Made by a program: the position numbers and the translations under genes. From NCBI GenBank assembly GCA_014800065.1, contig JAAVGX010000078.1, positions 1-11,307 of the forward strand: DNA of 11,307 bases. The letters are read 5' to 3'. The notes beneath the pieces were generated by a model, which saw nothing but the letters and a program-made list of their open reading frames with translations, did not search any database and was not told where the DNA came from. This document shows, in pieces, positions 1 to 6,061 of the stretch; the stretch's first letter is position 1, and each line of letters starts with the position of its first letter. Source of the DNA: Bacteroidales bacterium. Its GTDB lineage: Bacteria; Bacteroidota; Bacteroidia; Bacteroidales; Muribaculaceae.

Positions 1-153
1 CGCAATATCAGCCATCAGCAGGCCATGGATAAAGCGCGTGAAGAATACCGCAAATTCCAAGTCCGGGAACTTTCCCCGGTGGAGCGAGCCTATCTTGATA
101 CAATCAAGGCAATAAACGCCAAAACCAAGAATGAAGGAAAATCCAAGGATTAG
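1..153 (+). CDS. C-terminal end of a truncated gene, possibly RhuM family
   Basis: An open frame runs from the first base to a TAG stop at 151-153 and gives the last 50 residues of a protein that begins outside the window. The piece is strongly charged and helical-looking, with the core ISHQQAMDKAREEYRKFQ followed by LSPVERAYLDTIKAI and a lysine-rich tail. An A..KA..EY.K(Y/F)Q helix followed by LS.VE..YL.TIK resembles, from memory, the C-terminus of RhuM-type (virulence RhuM family) proteins, which are common in Bacteroidales accessory loci and whose biochemical role is not settled. That assignment is tentative. That this is real coding sequence is more certain, because the codons fit the neighbourhood and the frame stays open to the edge. 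The start, length and any partner gene cannot be judged. Confidence 0.5.
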   Translation, partial: RNISHQQAMDKAREEYRKFQVRELSPVERAYLDTIKAINAKTKNEGKSKD

Positions 154-171
154 TTCATGTGGTGATTCAGC

Positions 172-233
172 ATATTTCATCGCTTAATTTGCTTGTCTAA
201 CTTCTGGCAAATTAAGCCAACTAACTGAAATAT
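172..233. repeat. Large nested inverted repeat
   Basis: Two inverted repeats are nested. The inner one is a perfect 11-bp pair, GCTTAATTTGC (182-192) and GCAAATTAAGC (207-217), with a 14-base loop. The outer one is a perfect 8-bp pair, ATATTTCA (172-179) and TGAAATAT (226-233). The arms are separated by 2 bases on the left and 8 on the right, so the whole can fold as a 62-base hairpin with an asymmetric internal loop. It starts 18 bases after the stop of the first gene. There is no T-run after it, so a classical intrinsic terminator is unlikely. A protein-binding or recombination site, or a structured 3' RNA end, are the alternatives. Confidence 0.6.
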
Positions 234-307
234 AGTGTTTACTCTTTTCTTCAACGAAGACGAATACTAATCCCAAACCGGGTGAAATTCTCGCCCAATT
301 AAAATAC

Positions 308-351
308 AAGCGATTGACAAGCCGAAACAATAAATTTGCCAATCGCTTTTT
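308..351 (+). terminator. Possible intrinsic terminator, rightward
   Basis: AAGCGATTG (308-316) pairs perfectly with CAATCGCTT (340-348). One mismatch and three more pairs (318-320 with 336-338) extend the stem around a 15-base loop, and the right arm runs into TTTTT (347-351). It lies about 155 bases after the stop of the leading gene and would end its transcript. The stem is AT-rich and the T-run partly overlaps it, so strength is uncertain. Confidence 0.45.
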
Positions 352-369
352 CTGTTGTGTTGATCATAA

Positions 370-399
370 AATGAGGGACGCATCGGAATGATTGCGCCC
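370..399. repeat. REP-like palindrome, copy 1 (diverged)
   Basis: The stretch begins AATGAGGGACGC, nearly the same as the AATGTAGGGACGC that starts another intergenic palindrome near 11079. It ends GATTGCGCCC, which pairs imperfectly with GGGACGCATC. It is the weakest of three similar elements in the window. Confidence 0.3.
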
Positions 400-471
400 G
401 CTTGTTTGGGGTTAAGTGTTATGCTGTCGGCCAGCGTGCCTGAAGAATTTTAGGAAATACCGGTTCATAAT

Positions 472-504
472 TTTGCCAGGCTGCCGGATTTTTAGTATCT
501 TAGC
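472..504 (+). promoter_or_regulatory. Bacteroidetes-type promoter for the pRiA4b ORF-3-like gene
   Basis: TTTG at 472-475 lies 20 bases before TATCTTAGC (496-504), one mismatch from the TAnnTTTGC -7 consensus. Transcription would begin near 509-511, leaving a leader of only about 10 bases before the ATG at 519. No Shine-Dalgarno sequence is present, as is usual in this phylum. Confidence 0.6.
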
Positions 505-518
505 ACAAAAATTGGCGT

Positions 519-1499
519 ATGGCAAAAAAGAAACAAAAGAAAGTGGTTGATCAAGACCTTCTGAACGTATTTCAGGGTAAGATTTCCAACAACAATTCAC
601 CCGGTGGGGATGAACCGGGTGAAATGACTGAAATGTACATGGATCAACTATCGGATGCCGAGAAAGGCGAATTCATGTTGATGTGGACTTTGGCTTCAGC
701 CGGCGTAACTCCTGAAGATTACGCTCAGTTTTACCATATCTTCCAAGCAAGCGCCACTTTGGCTGAGTCTTTTTCTCCAGGCTACCACGATGACGAGATT
801 GTTGATGACGATGACCTCTTCTCGTTTTCAGAGAATAATTTCCGTATAAGCAAAACTAAGGTCAAGGAATACGCTCCGCTCAAAAACGCTGATGACTATA
901 CGCTCGTGCTGAAGATTCAGTTGAAGAATGTCACAAAGCCTCCTATGTGGCGCCAAGTGGAAATTCCGGCTAACTTTAATTTCCTACAGCTTCATAAGGT
1001 GATTCAACAGGTGACAGGGCTCGAAGACGTACATCTTTGGCAGTTTAATGTCAATGCCTATGACAACGCTCTCCAAATCGGAGTAAAAATGGATAGTGAG
1101 AATCTTTTTGGTCCCGGATGGGATTCTCTGACTCACATTGCAAAAAAAACTCCCGTCACGCAGTTCTTGCAGCACAAAGGCGACAAGCTGGAATATGTCT
1201 ATGATTTCGGAGATGATTGGATTTTTGTAGTTGAGGTAAAGGATTTGATTTCAAAAAAAATAGAATATCCCGTATGCCGAAAATACAAGACCGACCTCAA
1301 CGCACTTGAGGATTCCGGAGGCGTATGGGTCTATGAACAGGTACGCCATGACCTTGAACACTGGGACATGTACTCGGAAAAAGAGAAAATAGAACGCCTC
1401 GAAAACCTCGAATTCGACTCCGAAGACGAATACCTCGATTTTCTGAAAGAACACTGCATCAACCTCGACGACCTCAACGAAAGCCTGAAGTCGTTATAA
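519..1499 (+). CDS. Plasmid pRiA4b ORF-3-like family protein
   Basis: This 326-residue protein carries a pRiA4b ORF-3-like domain (Pfam PRiA4_ORF3) at about residues 125-285. The signature runs LKIQLKNVTKPPMWRQVEIP near 131-150, then LH at 158-159, HLWQFNV at 172-178, YDFGDDW at 228-234 and a P-C...EDSGG segment at 251-268. The N-terminal 120 residues are outside that domain: a basic start (MAKKKQKK), an acidic helical stretch and a run of aspartates near 96-99. No signal peptide or membrane segment is seen, so it is cytosolic. The family takes its name from a plasmid reading frame and also occurs as a passenger gene in mobile elements; no biochemical role is established that I know of. The ATG at 519 is chosen because a promoter lies just upstream. 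The gene faces the DprA-like gene across 44 bases. Family assignment is confident, function is not. Confidence 0.85.
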   Translation: MAKKKQKKVVDQDLLNVFQGKISNNNSPGGDEPGEMTEMYMDQLSDAEKGEFMLMWTLASAGVTPEDYAQFYHIFQASATLAESFSPGYHDDEIVDDDDLFSFSENNFRISKTKVKEYAPLKNADDYTLVLKIQLKNVTKPPMWRQVEIPANFNFLQLHKVIQQVTGLEDVHLWQFNVNAYDNALQIGVKMDSENLFGPGWDSLTHIAKKTPVTQFLQHKGDKLEYVYDFGDDWIFVVEVKDLISKKIEYPVCRKYKTDLNALEDSGGVWVYEQVRHDLEHWDMYSEKEKIERLENLEFDSEDEYLDFLKEHCINLDDLNESLKSL

Positions 1500-1543
1500 C
1501 GCCAAACAATTGCTGCCTTTAAGCCCGGAGCCGATTTGGCCGA

Positions 1544-2335
1544 TTATATCGGTTGGGCAAGATTACCGTCCAGGAGGACGTAGTTGCCTGCATTGGCTTC
1601 GGTGCGATGGGGAAAGGTGGCTGCCAGGCTCTGTTTGCGGTATTGCCGCGCAAAGCGCATAGTGTGGAGCGAACCACTGTGTGCCGGGCATTGAGCGAGG
1701 ATAACAGCGCCGGAGAGGGCTGCCTGCAGGCGGTTGCGCGCTACAAGGCGCGAGGGATTCGCTTTAGTGCCGATAGGTTGCTCCGACACCATAAGGCCGC
1801 CCCCGGCGAGGATAGCGTCCTGAAGCCATTTGTTCTCCCGGGGATGACAAATATCAAGTCCGTTGCCCACAATAGCAATAGTAGCACCCCCACAGTCGAG
1901 GCATCCTCGGTGGGCCGCCTTATCGCACCCGAGAGCCAGTCCGCTCACTATCACATAGCCTTCTTTTGCATATTTAGCGCCCAGTTCATAGGCCTTTGCG
2001 TTACCCTCTTTGTCGGCTGCCCGCGCTCCGATTACAGCCACAGCTTTTTCAGCATTGAGCAGCTCGAGATTACCCCGACAAAAAATCACCGCAGGACATT
2101 CATTACCTATCGCGAGCAGCCCGGCGGGAAATTGCTCATCCTGACACGAAATACCCGTAATTTCGAGTTTTTCCTGGCGGTCCAGGATGTTGTTGGCCTT
2201 ATCGATAAACTCTTCCAACTTGGGATTTTCATCATAGAGCTTATCAAAAGCATTGAGATCCGTGCGGAGGATTTCCGCAGTACTGAGCCCCGCCATCTGC
2301 AAGGCCATCACTTCATCAATATTCAGTGTTTCCAT
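1544..2335 (-). CDS. Compact DprA-like DNA-processing protein (Rossmann fold)
   Basis: This 263-residue protein matches the nucleotide-binding Rossmann core of DprA/Smf, the protein that loads RecA onto incoming single-stranded DNA during transformation. Visible motifs are VIGARAADKEGN (101-112), SGLALGCDKAAHRG (131-144), GNGLDICHPREN (157-168), SEQPIG (184-189), the RNRLQAALS segment (200-208) and SGSLHT (220-225). The N-terminus (1-60) is helical. The chain stops shortly after the Rossmann core and lacks the C-terminal winged-helix domain of typical full-length DprA (about 350-380 residues). The same short architecture is familiar from Bacteroidales, so I read it as an intact compact family and not a broken dprA. 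It is probably cytosolic, binding single-stranded DNA or a nucleotide-type ligand. Whether it acts in natural transformation is unknown, and no com genes are nearby. The start has a perfect -7 box just upstream. Confidence 0.85.
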   Translation of the reverse strand: METLNIDEVMALQMAGLSTAEILRTDLNAFDKLYDENPKLEEFIDKANNILDRQEKLEITGISCQDEQFPAGLLAIGNECPAVIFCRGNLELLNAEKAVAVIGARAADKEGNAKAYELGAKYAKEGYVIVSGLALGCDKAAHRGCLDCGGATIAIVGNGLDICHPRENKWLQDAILAGGGLMVSEQPIGTKANPSRLVARNRLQAALSGAVILAQCPAHSGSLHTMRFARQYRKQSLAATFPHRTEANAGNYVLLDGNLAQPI

Positions 2336-2351
2336 AGCGTATGTTTTATTT

Positions 2352-2360
2352 GCAAAGGTA
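2352..2360 (-). promoter_or_regulatory. -7 box for the DprA-like gene
   Basis: Read leftwards the sequence is TACCTTTGC, a perfect TAnnTTTGC box 17 bases from the ATG at 2335, so the leader would be about 10 bases. No TTTG is found at the expected 19-20 bases upstream (the nearest gives a 14-base spacer), so only half of the promoter is convincing. Confidence 0.5.
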
Positions 2361-2415
2361 CGATTTTTTATTTACAAATACCGGCGAACATAGTCTGAAA
2401 TTTACAATACAAAGT

Positions 2416-2442
2416 TAGGAATCGTCGGTGGGACGATTCCTA
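2416..2442 (-). terminator. Hairpin after the esterase gene, possible terminator
   Basis: TAGGAATCGTC (2416-2426) and GACGATTCCTA (2432-2442) form a perfect 11-bp stem with a 5-base loop. The hairpin lies 36 bases beyond the esterase stop at the end of the leftward porin-esterase block. Read leftwards it is followed by a modestly T-rich stretch (ACTTTGTATTGT) without a solid T-run. It could end the operon transcript, protect its 3' end or bind a protein. Confidence 0.5.
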
Positions 2443-2477
2443 TGCAGTGAGTCGGAAAAACCTTACAACCGTTGCCC

Positions 2478-3386
2478 TCACTTCCCCAGCAGGAACGTAA
2501 GGGGGATGTGCAGGCGTGCGCTCCAGTCTGCCTCCTGATGCGCGGCACCGGGGAAAACGAGTGTGAGCATCTGCCCTTGCCCGTACCCTTTGTGGCGAAT
2601 CATATTGGAGATTCGCTCTTGAGCCGCCCCGTAGGTGGCATCCAGTGTGGCTGTACCGTGGTCGAAATATATGCGATGCGTGGACGGGTCAGGCAGATGT
2701 GCCTCCAGATATGACTGCATTGCGCCCGAAAATTCATCAGCCACCTGAGGTCGACCTATCCAATGGGTAGAGAGGCACAAAGCTGAACCGAAAACATCCG
2801 GGTATTCGCACATGGCATATATCGACATAAGGCCGCCCATACTCGAACCGCCCACAGCCGTATTGCCGCGGTCGGGCAGGGTGGAGTAGAGGGAGTCGAT
2901 TGCGGGCTTGAGGGTTTGGACTATGAATTCGGCATATTCGTCACCTCGAACCGGAAACGAATCCTGACGCGCCGAAACCAGCGTTTCCGCCATACCATGA
3001 TTTTCAACCGCTTTTCGCGGCATCAGGTCGGCCACGCGCGACTTGGACACAGAATGTATGCCCGCCACAATAGCCGGTCGGGCTTCGCCTCGTTCAATCA
3101 TACCCCCGAGCACACGGTCAACCTCCCACGCCTGACCATTCCACGTCGTAGTGGCATCGAAGAGATTCTGCCCGTCGTGCATATAAATCACAGGATAACG
3201 CTCGGCACTGGTGTAGCCCGGCGGAGTCCAGACATCAACCGTCACCGTGTCGCACATTTCAGGGGAGTAGAGACGTAAGCGGTCAAGATTGCCGAGTTCA
3301 GCCTCGGGCAACTTGGCCGTCGCTGAAAAGCTCATTAACGAGCTAAGCATCAGTGCCATGCAACCCTTTTTCATATCAATTCTCAT
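2478..3386 (-). CDS. Secreted alpha/beta-hydrolase, putative esterase (esterase D / CE1-like)
   Basis: A 302-residue alpha/beta-hydrolase of the putative-esterase family (Pfam Esterase, PF00756). An N-terminal signal peptide (about 1-24, ending SATA) sends it to the periplasm or cell surface. The strand-loop YPVIYMHDGQNLFD (64-77) is typical of the family. The nucleophile elbow is GGSSMGG (179-185) with Ser182 as likely catalytic serine, FPGAAHQEADW (278-288) supplies His283, and Asp249 or Asp242 is the likely acid. Relatives act on acyl or feruloyl esters of carbohydrates, on S-formylglutathione or on siderophore esters; the substrate here cannot be told. The start overlaps the porin stop as TAATG (3384-3388), which suggests translational coupling. 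A second ATG at 3372-3374 (Met5) would give a more standard signal peptide, MKKGCMALM. Length fits the family and the gene is complete. Confidence 0.85.
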   Translation of the reverse strand: MRIDMKKGCMALMLSSLMSFSATAKLPEAELGNLDRLRLYSPEMCDTVTVDVWTPPGYTSAERYPVIYMHDGQNLFDATTTWNGQAWEVDRVLGGMIERGEARPAIVAGIHSVSKSRVADLMPRKAVENHGMAETLVSARQDSFPVRGDEYAEFIVQTLKPAIDSLYSTLPDRGNTAVGGSSMGGLMSIYAMCEYPDVFGSALCLSTHWIGRPQVADEFSGAMQSYLEAHLPDPSTHRIYFDHGTATLDATYGAAQERISNMIRHKGYGQGQMLTLVFPGAAHQEADWSARLHIPLTFLLGK

Positions 3387-4708
3387 TAGAATGTGAACAT
3401 TGCGCTCAGGTTGGCACGTTGAGCATGGCGGTGCGCACCTGAAAAATTATGTCGCGTTCCCCAGTCGAATTCGGTGGCTACGGTGAATCGCGGAGTGATG
3501 CTCCAGAAAATATTTGCACAAGCGAAAATACCGTATTTATATTCATTAGAACTCACGGCATAGTCGGGCAACAGTCTGGTCTGGCTTACCGATACACTGG
3601 CGAAAAGCTCGGGACGGAAGTTGTACTGAACCCCCAGACACCACCCGAGGCTTCGGGGAGCGTAGAGCGTGCCGTCAGCACCGGGTTTGGCAATGAGGTC
3701 GTAAGTACCCAAAAGAAGGTCTCCCCCCAGGCTCCCATAGCCACGACCATAGTTGGCGGTGAGGTAGGTGGTGAGATGCCGTTCGGGGTGAGCCACACCG
3801 CTGAGCTGAAGTCCGTAGCCCGCTACATTGTGGTTCTTGCCCGCGGCCACGTCGCGATAGGAGAGCGTGCGCACCACACCGCTCAGGCGGATGTGCTGAC
3901 CCTTCTCCCACTGGTACTGCACGAATGCCGAAGCGTCCGGCAACCATGACGATGCCGGGCGAGTCTGCGGATTCGTGGCGTCGATAGCTGTGGACGGTGT
4001 TTCGACCGACCCCGCTACGAACCATTTATTTTGCCAACTGTGCATATATCGAACCAGCACAGCCGTGGCAGAAAACTTGTTGTTGGCACCGGCAGCGTCA
4101 AGCACGGGTGCCTGAGCCCCGGGGTCGGAGAAAGTGCTGGTCGCGTAGCCCAAGGTCCAGTCACCAACGGTGGCATAAGCCTTTTTCAAGCGGAAATCGA
4201 GGCCTTGATAACCGGTGAAATCGGCTTCGATATAGAGCTGATAATCACCAATCGCCTTATTGTGCCCCAAAGCTCGCAGGAACACATAGGTGCCCGATGG
4301 TGTCGTGCCGAAGTGACGCATATTGGTCGGGTTGGCAGGAATGGGAATCTGCATCGGGGCGAACATCGTGTTCGGCATCGCTCCGCCCCAGTCATAGTAA
4401 GCGCGCATTCGCACCGCACCGCCAAGCCCGAGCGTAAACCCCGCCTCCTTACTCATAAAGAGGAAGTAGGGCGCATCCGGGTCGCGGAAATGCTTGAACT
4501 GGTCGTAGTAGAACGAGCCGACCAGTTGGCGGATAGAGTCGATGTCAGCCTGGCGCTCTGAGGCACTCACGGGCTTCCCGTCAATCCACACTATCTTGTT
4601 TGATTCAACTTTGGCAGATATCTGATCGTCAACCAAACTTTGCGCACCCGCGGAAAAATGCCACACCAGCAACGTGGCCACGCACATCAAGAGCGACTTC
4701 AGTTTCAT
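3386..4708 (-). CDS. DcaP-like outer-membrane porin
   Basis: This 440-residue protein has a signal peptide (1-22, cleavage after SAGA) and a C-terminal beta-barrel rich in alternating aromatic strands. It ends in phenylalanine (NLSAMFTF), the usual signal for outer-membrane insertion by the BAM machinery. The segment FKHFRDPDAPYFLFMSKEAG, the VRMRAYYDWGG region after it, and the LYIEADFTGY and LKKAYATVGDWTLGYATSTFSDP regions are characteristic of DcaP-like porins of Bacteroidetes. Members of the DcaP family in other bacteria form trimers and take up small, often negatively charged solutes, but the substrate here is not known. The gene follows the reductase by 49 bases and overlaps the esterase downstream, so it probably lies in one transcription unit with both. 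A strong dyad at 4713-4758 lies directly before it. No TonB box or plug domain is present, so this is a passive channel and not an energised receptor. Confidence 0.8.
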   Translation of the reverse strand: MKLKSLLMCVATLLVWHFSAGAQSLVDDQISAKVESNKIVWIDGKPVSASERQADIDSIRQLVGSFYYDQFKHFRDPDAPYFLFMSKEAGFTLGLGGAVRMRAYYDWGGAMPNTMFAPMQIPIPANPTNMRHFGTTPSGTYVFLRALGHNKAIGDYQLYIEADFTGYQGLDFRLKKAYATVGDWTLGYATSTFSDPGAQAPVLDAAGANNKFSATAVLVRYMHSWQNKWFVAGSVETPSTAIDATNPQTRPASSWLPDASAFVQYQWEKGQHIRLSGVVRTLSYRDVAAGKNHNVAGYGLQLSGVAHPERHLTTYLTANYGRGYGSLGGDLLLGTYDLIAKPGADGTLYAPRSLGWCLGVQYNFRPELFASVSVSQTRLLPDYAVSSNEYKYGIFACANIFWSITPRFTVATEFDWGTRHNFSGAHRHAQRANLSAMFTF

Positions 4709-4712
4709 TTTT

Positions 4713-4758
4713 AGAGTGTGTTTACACTATTAATTTGGTCTAAAAGTAAACGCACTCT
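4713..4758. promoter_or_regulatory. 13-bp inverted repeat between reductase and porin genes
   Basis: AGAGTGTGTTTAC (4713-4725) and GTAAACGCACTCT (4746-4758) are inverted copies with one mismatch, around a 20-base AT-rich loop. The dyad begins at the reductase stop codon (4758-4760) and ends 5 bases before the porin ATG (4708), so it fills the whole junction. No T-run follows on the leftward strand, which argues against a simple terminator. An operator, or an RNA structure setting porin translation, fits better. A weak TACTTTTAG box read leftwards (4741-4749) sits in and beside the upstream arm, so a separate porin promoter is possible but has no -33 element. Confidence 0.55.
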
Positions 4759-5765
4759 TAATTTTCGGGAAAGAGGATATGGTCTATTTCAGCAAGCTCC
4801 TCTGGTGTGAAGTTAAGATTGTTGAGGCATCCGAGGCTATCGCGAATCTGACCTACCGAACTGCTTCCGATAATTACTGAAGTCACACTGGAGTCCTTCA
4901 GCAACCATGCCAATGCCATCTGAGCCAGCGACTGACCGCGCTCTGCGGCTAAAGCGTTGAGGCGCTTCACCTTTTCCACCACTTCGGGAGTGATTCTGTC
5001 GTTCAGTGCCTTTCCTCGCGAAGCTCGTGAGCCCTCGGGGATGCCGTGAAGGTAGCGGTCGGTGAGGATACCCTGTTCCAGCGGTGAGAACGCCGTAAAG
5101 CCCACACCTCGCTCTGCGGCCTGTGCCACGATGCCCTCACGCTCCTTCGCGCGGTCTATCATGTTGTAGCGCCCCTGGTAGATAAGGCAAGGGGTATCGT
5201 GCGCGGCAAGATAGTCGTAGGCGAACTGTGCCGCTTCGGCAGGCCACTGCGAGATACCCGCGTACAGAGCCTTCCCCTGGCGCACTATATCCACCAGCGC
5301 CTGGAGCGTCTCTTCCATCGGAGTCTCAGGGTCGAAGCGATGACTGTAGAAAATATCAACATATTCCAGATTCATCCGTTGCAGACTCTGATTCAGCGAA
5401 GCCATCAGATACTTGCGGGAACCCCAGTTACCGTAAGGACCCGGCCACATATCCCACCCGGCTTTGGTGGTGATTACCATTTCATCTCGGTATGGCTTGA
5501 AAGACTGCTCCATAATCCGACCGAAGGTCTCTTCGGCCGAACCGTACGAAGGCCCGTAATTATTGGCCAGGTCAAAGCAGGTAATACCGTTGTCGAATGC
5601 GAAGTGGAGCATATCGCGACTGTTGGACAATGTGTTCACATCGCCGAAATTATGCCACAGACCCAGAGAAATGCGTGGTAACAGCAGACCACTGCGCCCG
5701 CAGCGTTCATATTTCATACAGCCGTCGTAGCGGCTGTCGGAGGCTTTGTAAAGGGGATTCATCAT
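4758..5765 (-). CDS. yghZ: Aldo/keto reductase, YghZ (L-glyceraldehyde 3-phosphate reductase) type
   Basis: A 335-residue NADPH-dependent aldo/keto reductase with a TIM-barrel fold. It closely follows E. coli YghZ as I remember it: YxxCGxSGLxLPxxSLGLWHNFG at the start, then FDLANNYGPxxGSAEE, TKAGxDMWPGPYG, SRKYLxASLxQSLxRMxLEYVDIFYSHR, TPMEET, and AQMALxWLLKDxxVTSVIIGxS near the C-terminus. The catalytic tetrad is Asp65, Tyr70, Lys101 and His142. YghZ reduces L-glyceraldehyde 3-phosphate and detoxifies methylglyoxal and other aldehydes; relatives bind Kvbeta-like folds. It is cytosolic, with no signal peptide. Two adjacent ATGs (5765 and 5762) are possible starts, and a textbook promoter lies upstream. 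It is the first gene of the leftward block with the porin and esterase, which hints at metabolism of an imported carbonyl compound, but that link rests on position only. Confidence 0.9.
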   Translation of the reverse strand: MMNPLYKASDSRYDGCMKYERCGRSGLLLPRISLGLWHNFGDVNTLSNSRDMLHFAFDNGITCFDLANNYGPSYGSAEETFGRIMEQSFKPYRDEMVITTKAGWDMWPGPYGNWGSRKYLMASLNQSLQRMNLEYVDIFYSHRFDPETPMEETLQALVDIVRQGKALYAGISQWPAEAAQFAYDYLAAHDTPCLIYQGRYNMIDRAKEREGIVAQAAERGVGFTAFSPLEQGILTDRYLHGIPEGSRASRGKALNDRITPEVVEKVKRLNALAAERGQSLAQMALAWLLKDSSVTSVIIGSSSVGQIRDSLGCLNNLNFTPEELAEIDHILFPEN

Positions 5766-5783
5766 GATATAAGATTAGTTTCC

Positions 5784-5818
5784 GCAAAAGTAAAGAAAAT
5801 AATCCTAAATTGCAAAAA
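5784..5818 (-). promoter_or_regulatory. Bacteroidetes-type promoter for the aldo/keto reductase block
   Basis: Read leftwards, TTTTTG (5818-5813) is followed by 20 bases and TACTTTTGC (5792-5784), a perfect match to TTTG-N20-TAnnTTTGC. The start of transcription would be near 5779, about 14 bases before the ATG. Confidence 0.8.
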
Positions 5819-5841
5819 CCAAAACAAATCAACATCCTCGG

Positions 5842-5867
5842 AATGTAGAAACATCGCTTTGCGATGT
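5842..5867. repeat. REP-like palindrome, copy 2
   Basis: AATGTAGAA leads into a perfect hairpin, ACATCGC (5851-5857) and GCGATGT (5861-5867), with a 3-base TTT loop. It lies between two divergent promoters, so it cannot be a terminator for either. The AATGTAG lead and the tight hairpin resemble the elements at 370-399 and 11079-11104, suggesting one dispersed intergenic repeat family. Confidence 0.45.
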
Positions 5868-5952
5868 CGTCCTCACCCGGAGCTCCCCATTCTATAGGCG
5901 CGTCCTCTCACCCCCTCTGTGCACTTTTTCTTCACAAAAACACACACGAAAT

Positions 5953-5984
5953 TTTGTGTTTTCAAATATCTGTATTAACTTTGC
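5953..5984 (+). promoter_or_regulatory. rho: Bacteroidetes-type promoter for rho
   Basis: TTTG (5953-5956), a 19-base spacer and TAACTTTGC (5976-5984) match the consensus exactly. Transcription should begin near 5989-5991, giving a leader of about 70 bases. The -33 element lies in an inverted repeat, AAAACACA (5937-5944) and TGTGTTTT (5955-5962), which could be an operator. Confidence 0.8.
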
Positions 5985-5991
5985 ATTCGAA

Positions 5992-6015
5992 ATGGGTGAC
6001 AAGTGGTCCCATTGA
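5992..6015 (+). other. Possible 7-codon leader peptide upstream of rho
   Basis: ATG GGT GAC AAG TGG TCC CAT TGA encodes MGDKWSH and lies at the very beginning of the predicted rho transcript. The same stretch forms a small hairpin, AATGGG (5991-5996) with CCCATT (6008-6013). It could be a short upstream reading frame or chance; nothing else supports translation. Confidence 0.25.
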
Positions 6016-6061
6016 TTATATCTCCCCCCTATTTTACTGAATTACCTCCAGCTTTGCGAAG

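Noticed and set aside
193..206. GTCTAAC in the loop of the 172-233 repeat as an integron attC core
   Set aside because: The seven-base motif lies in the hairpin loop instead of at the outer ends of the arms, and no integrase or cassette structure is visible.
1500..1543. GCCAAA / TTTGGC inverted repeat between the convergent genes as a bidirectional terminator
   Set aside because: The stem is only 6 bp with a 28-base loop and no T-run on either strand.
1553..2398. Long open frame on the + strand opposite the DprA-like gene
   Set aside because: It is a mirror of the DprA-like gene, whose minus-strand product carries all family motifs; the + product shows no domain and a very cysteine- and histidine-scattered composition.
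2408..2416. Second TAACTTTGT box read leftwards upstream of the DprA-like gene
   Set aside because: It overlaps the foot of the 2416-2442 hairpin and has no TTTG at 19-20 bases upstream; the box at 2352-2360 is closer to the gene and matches better.
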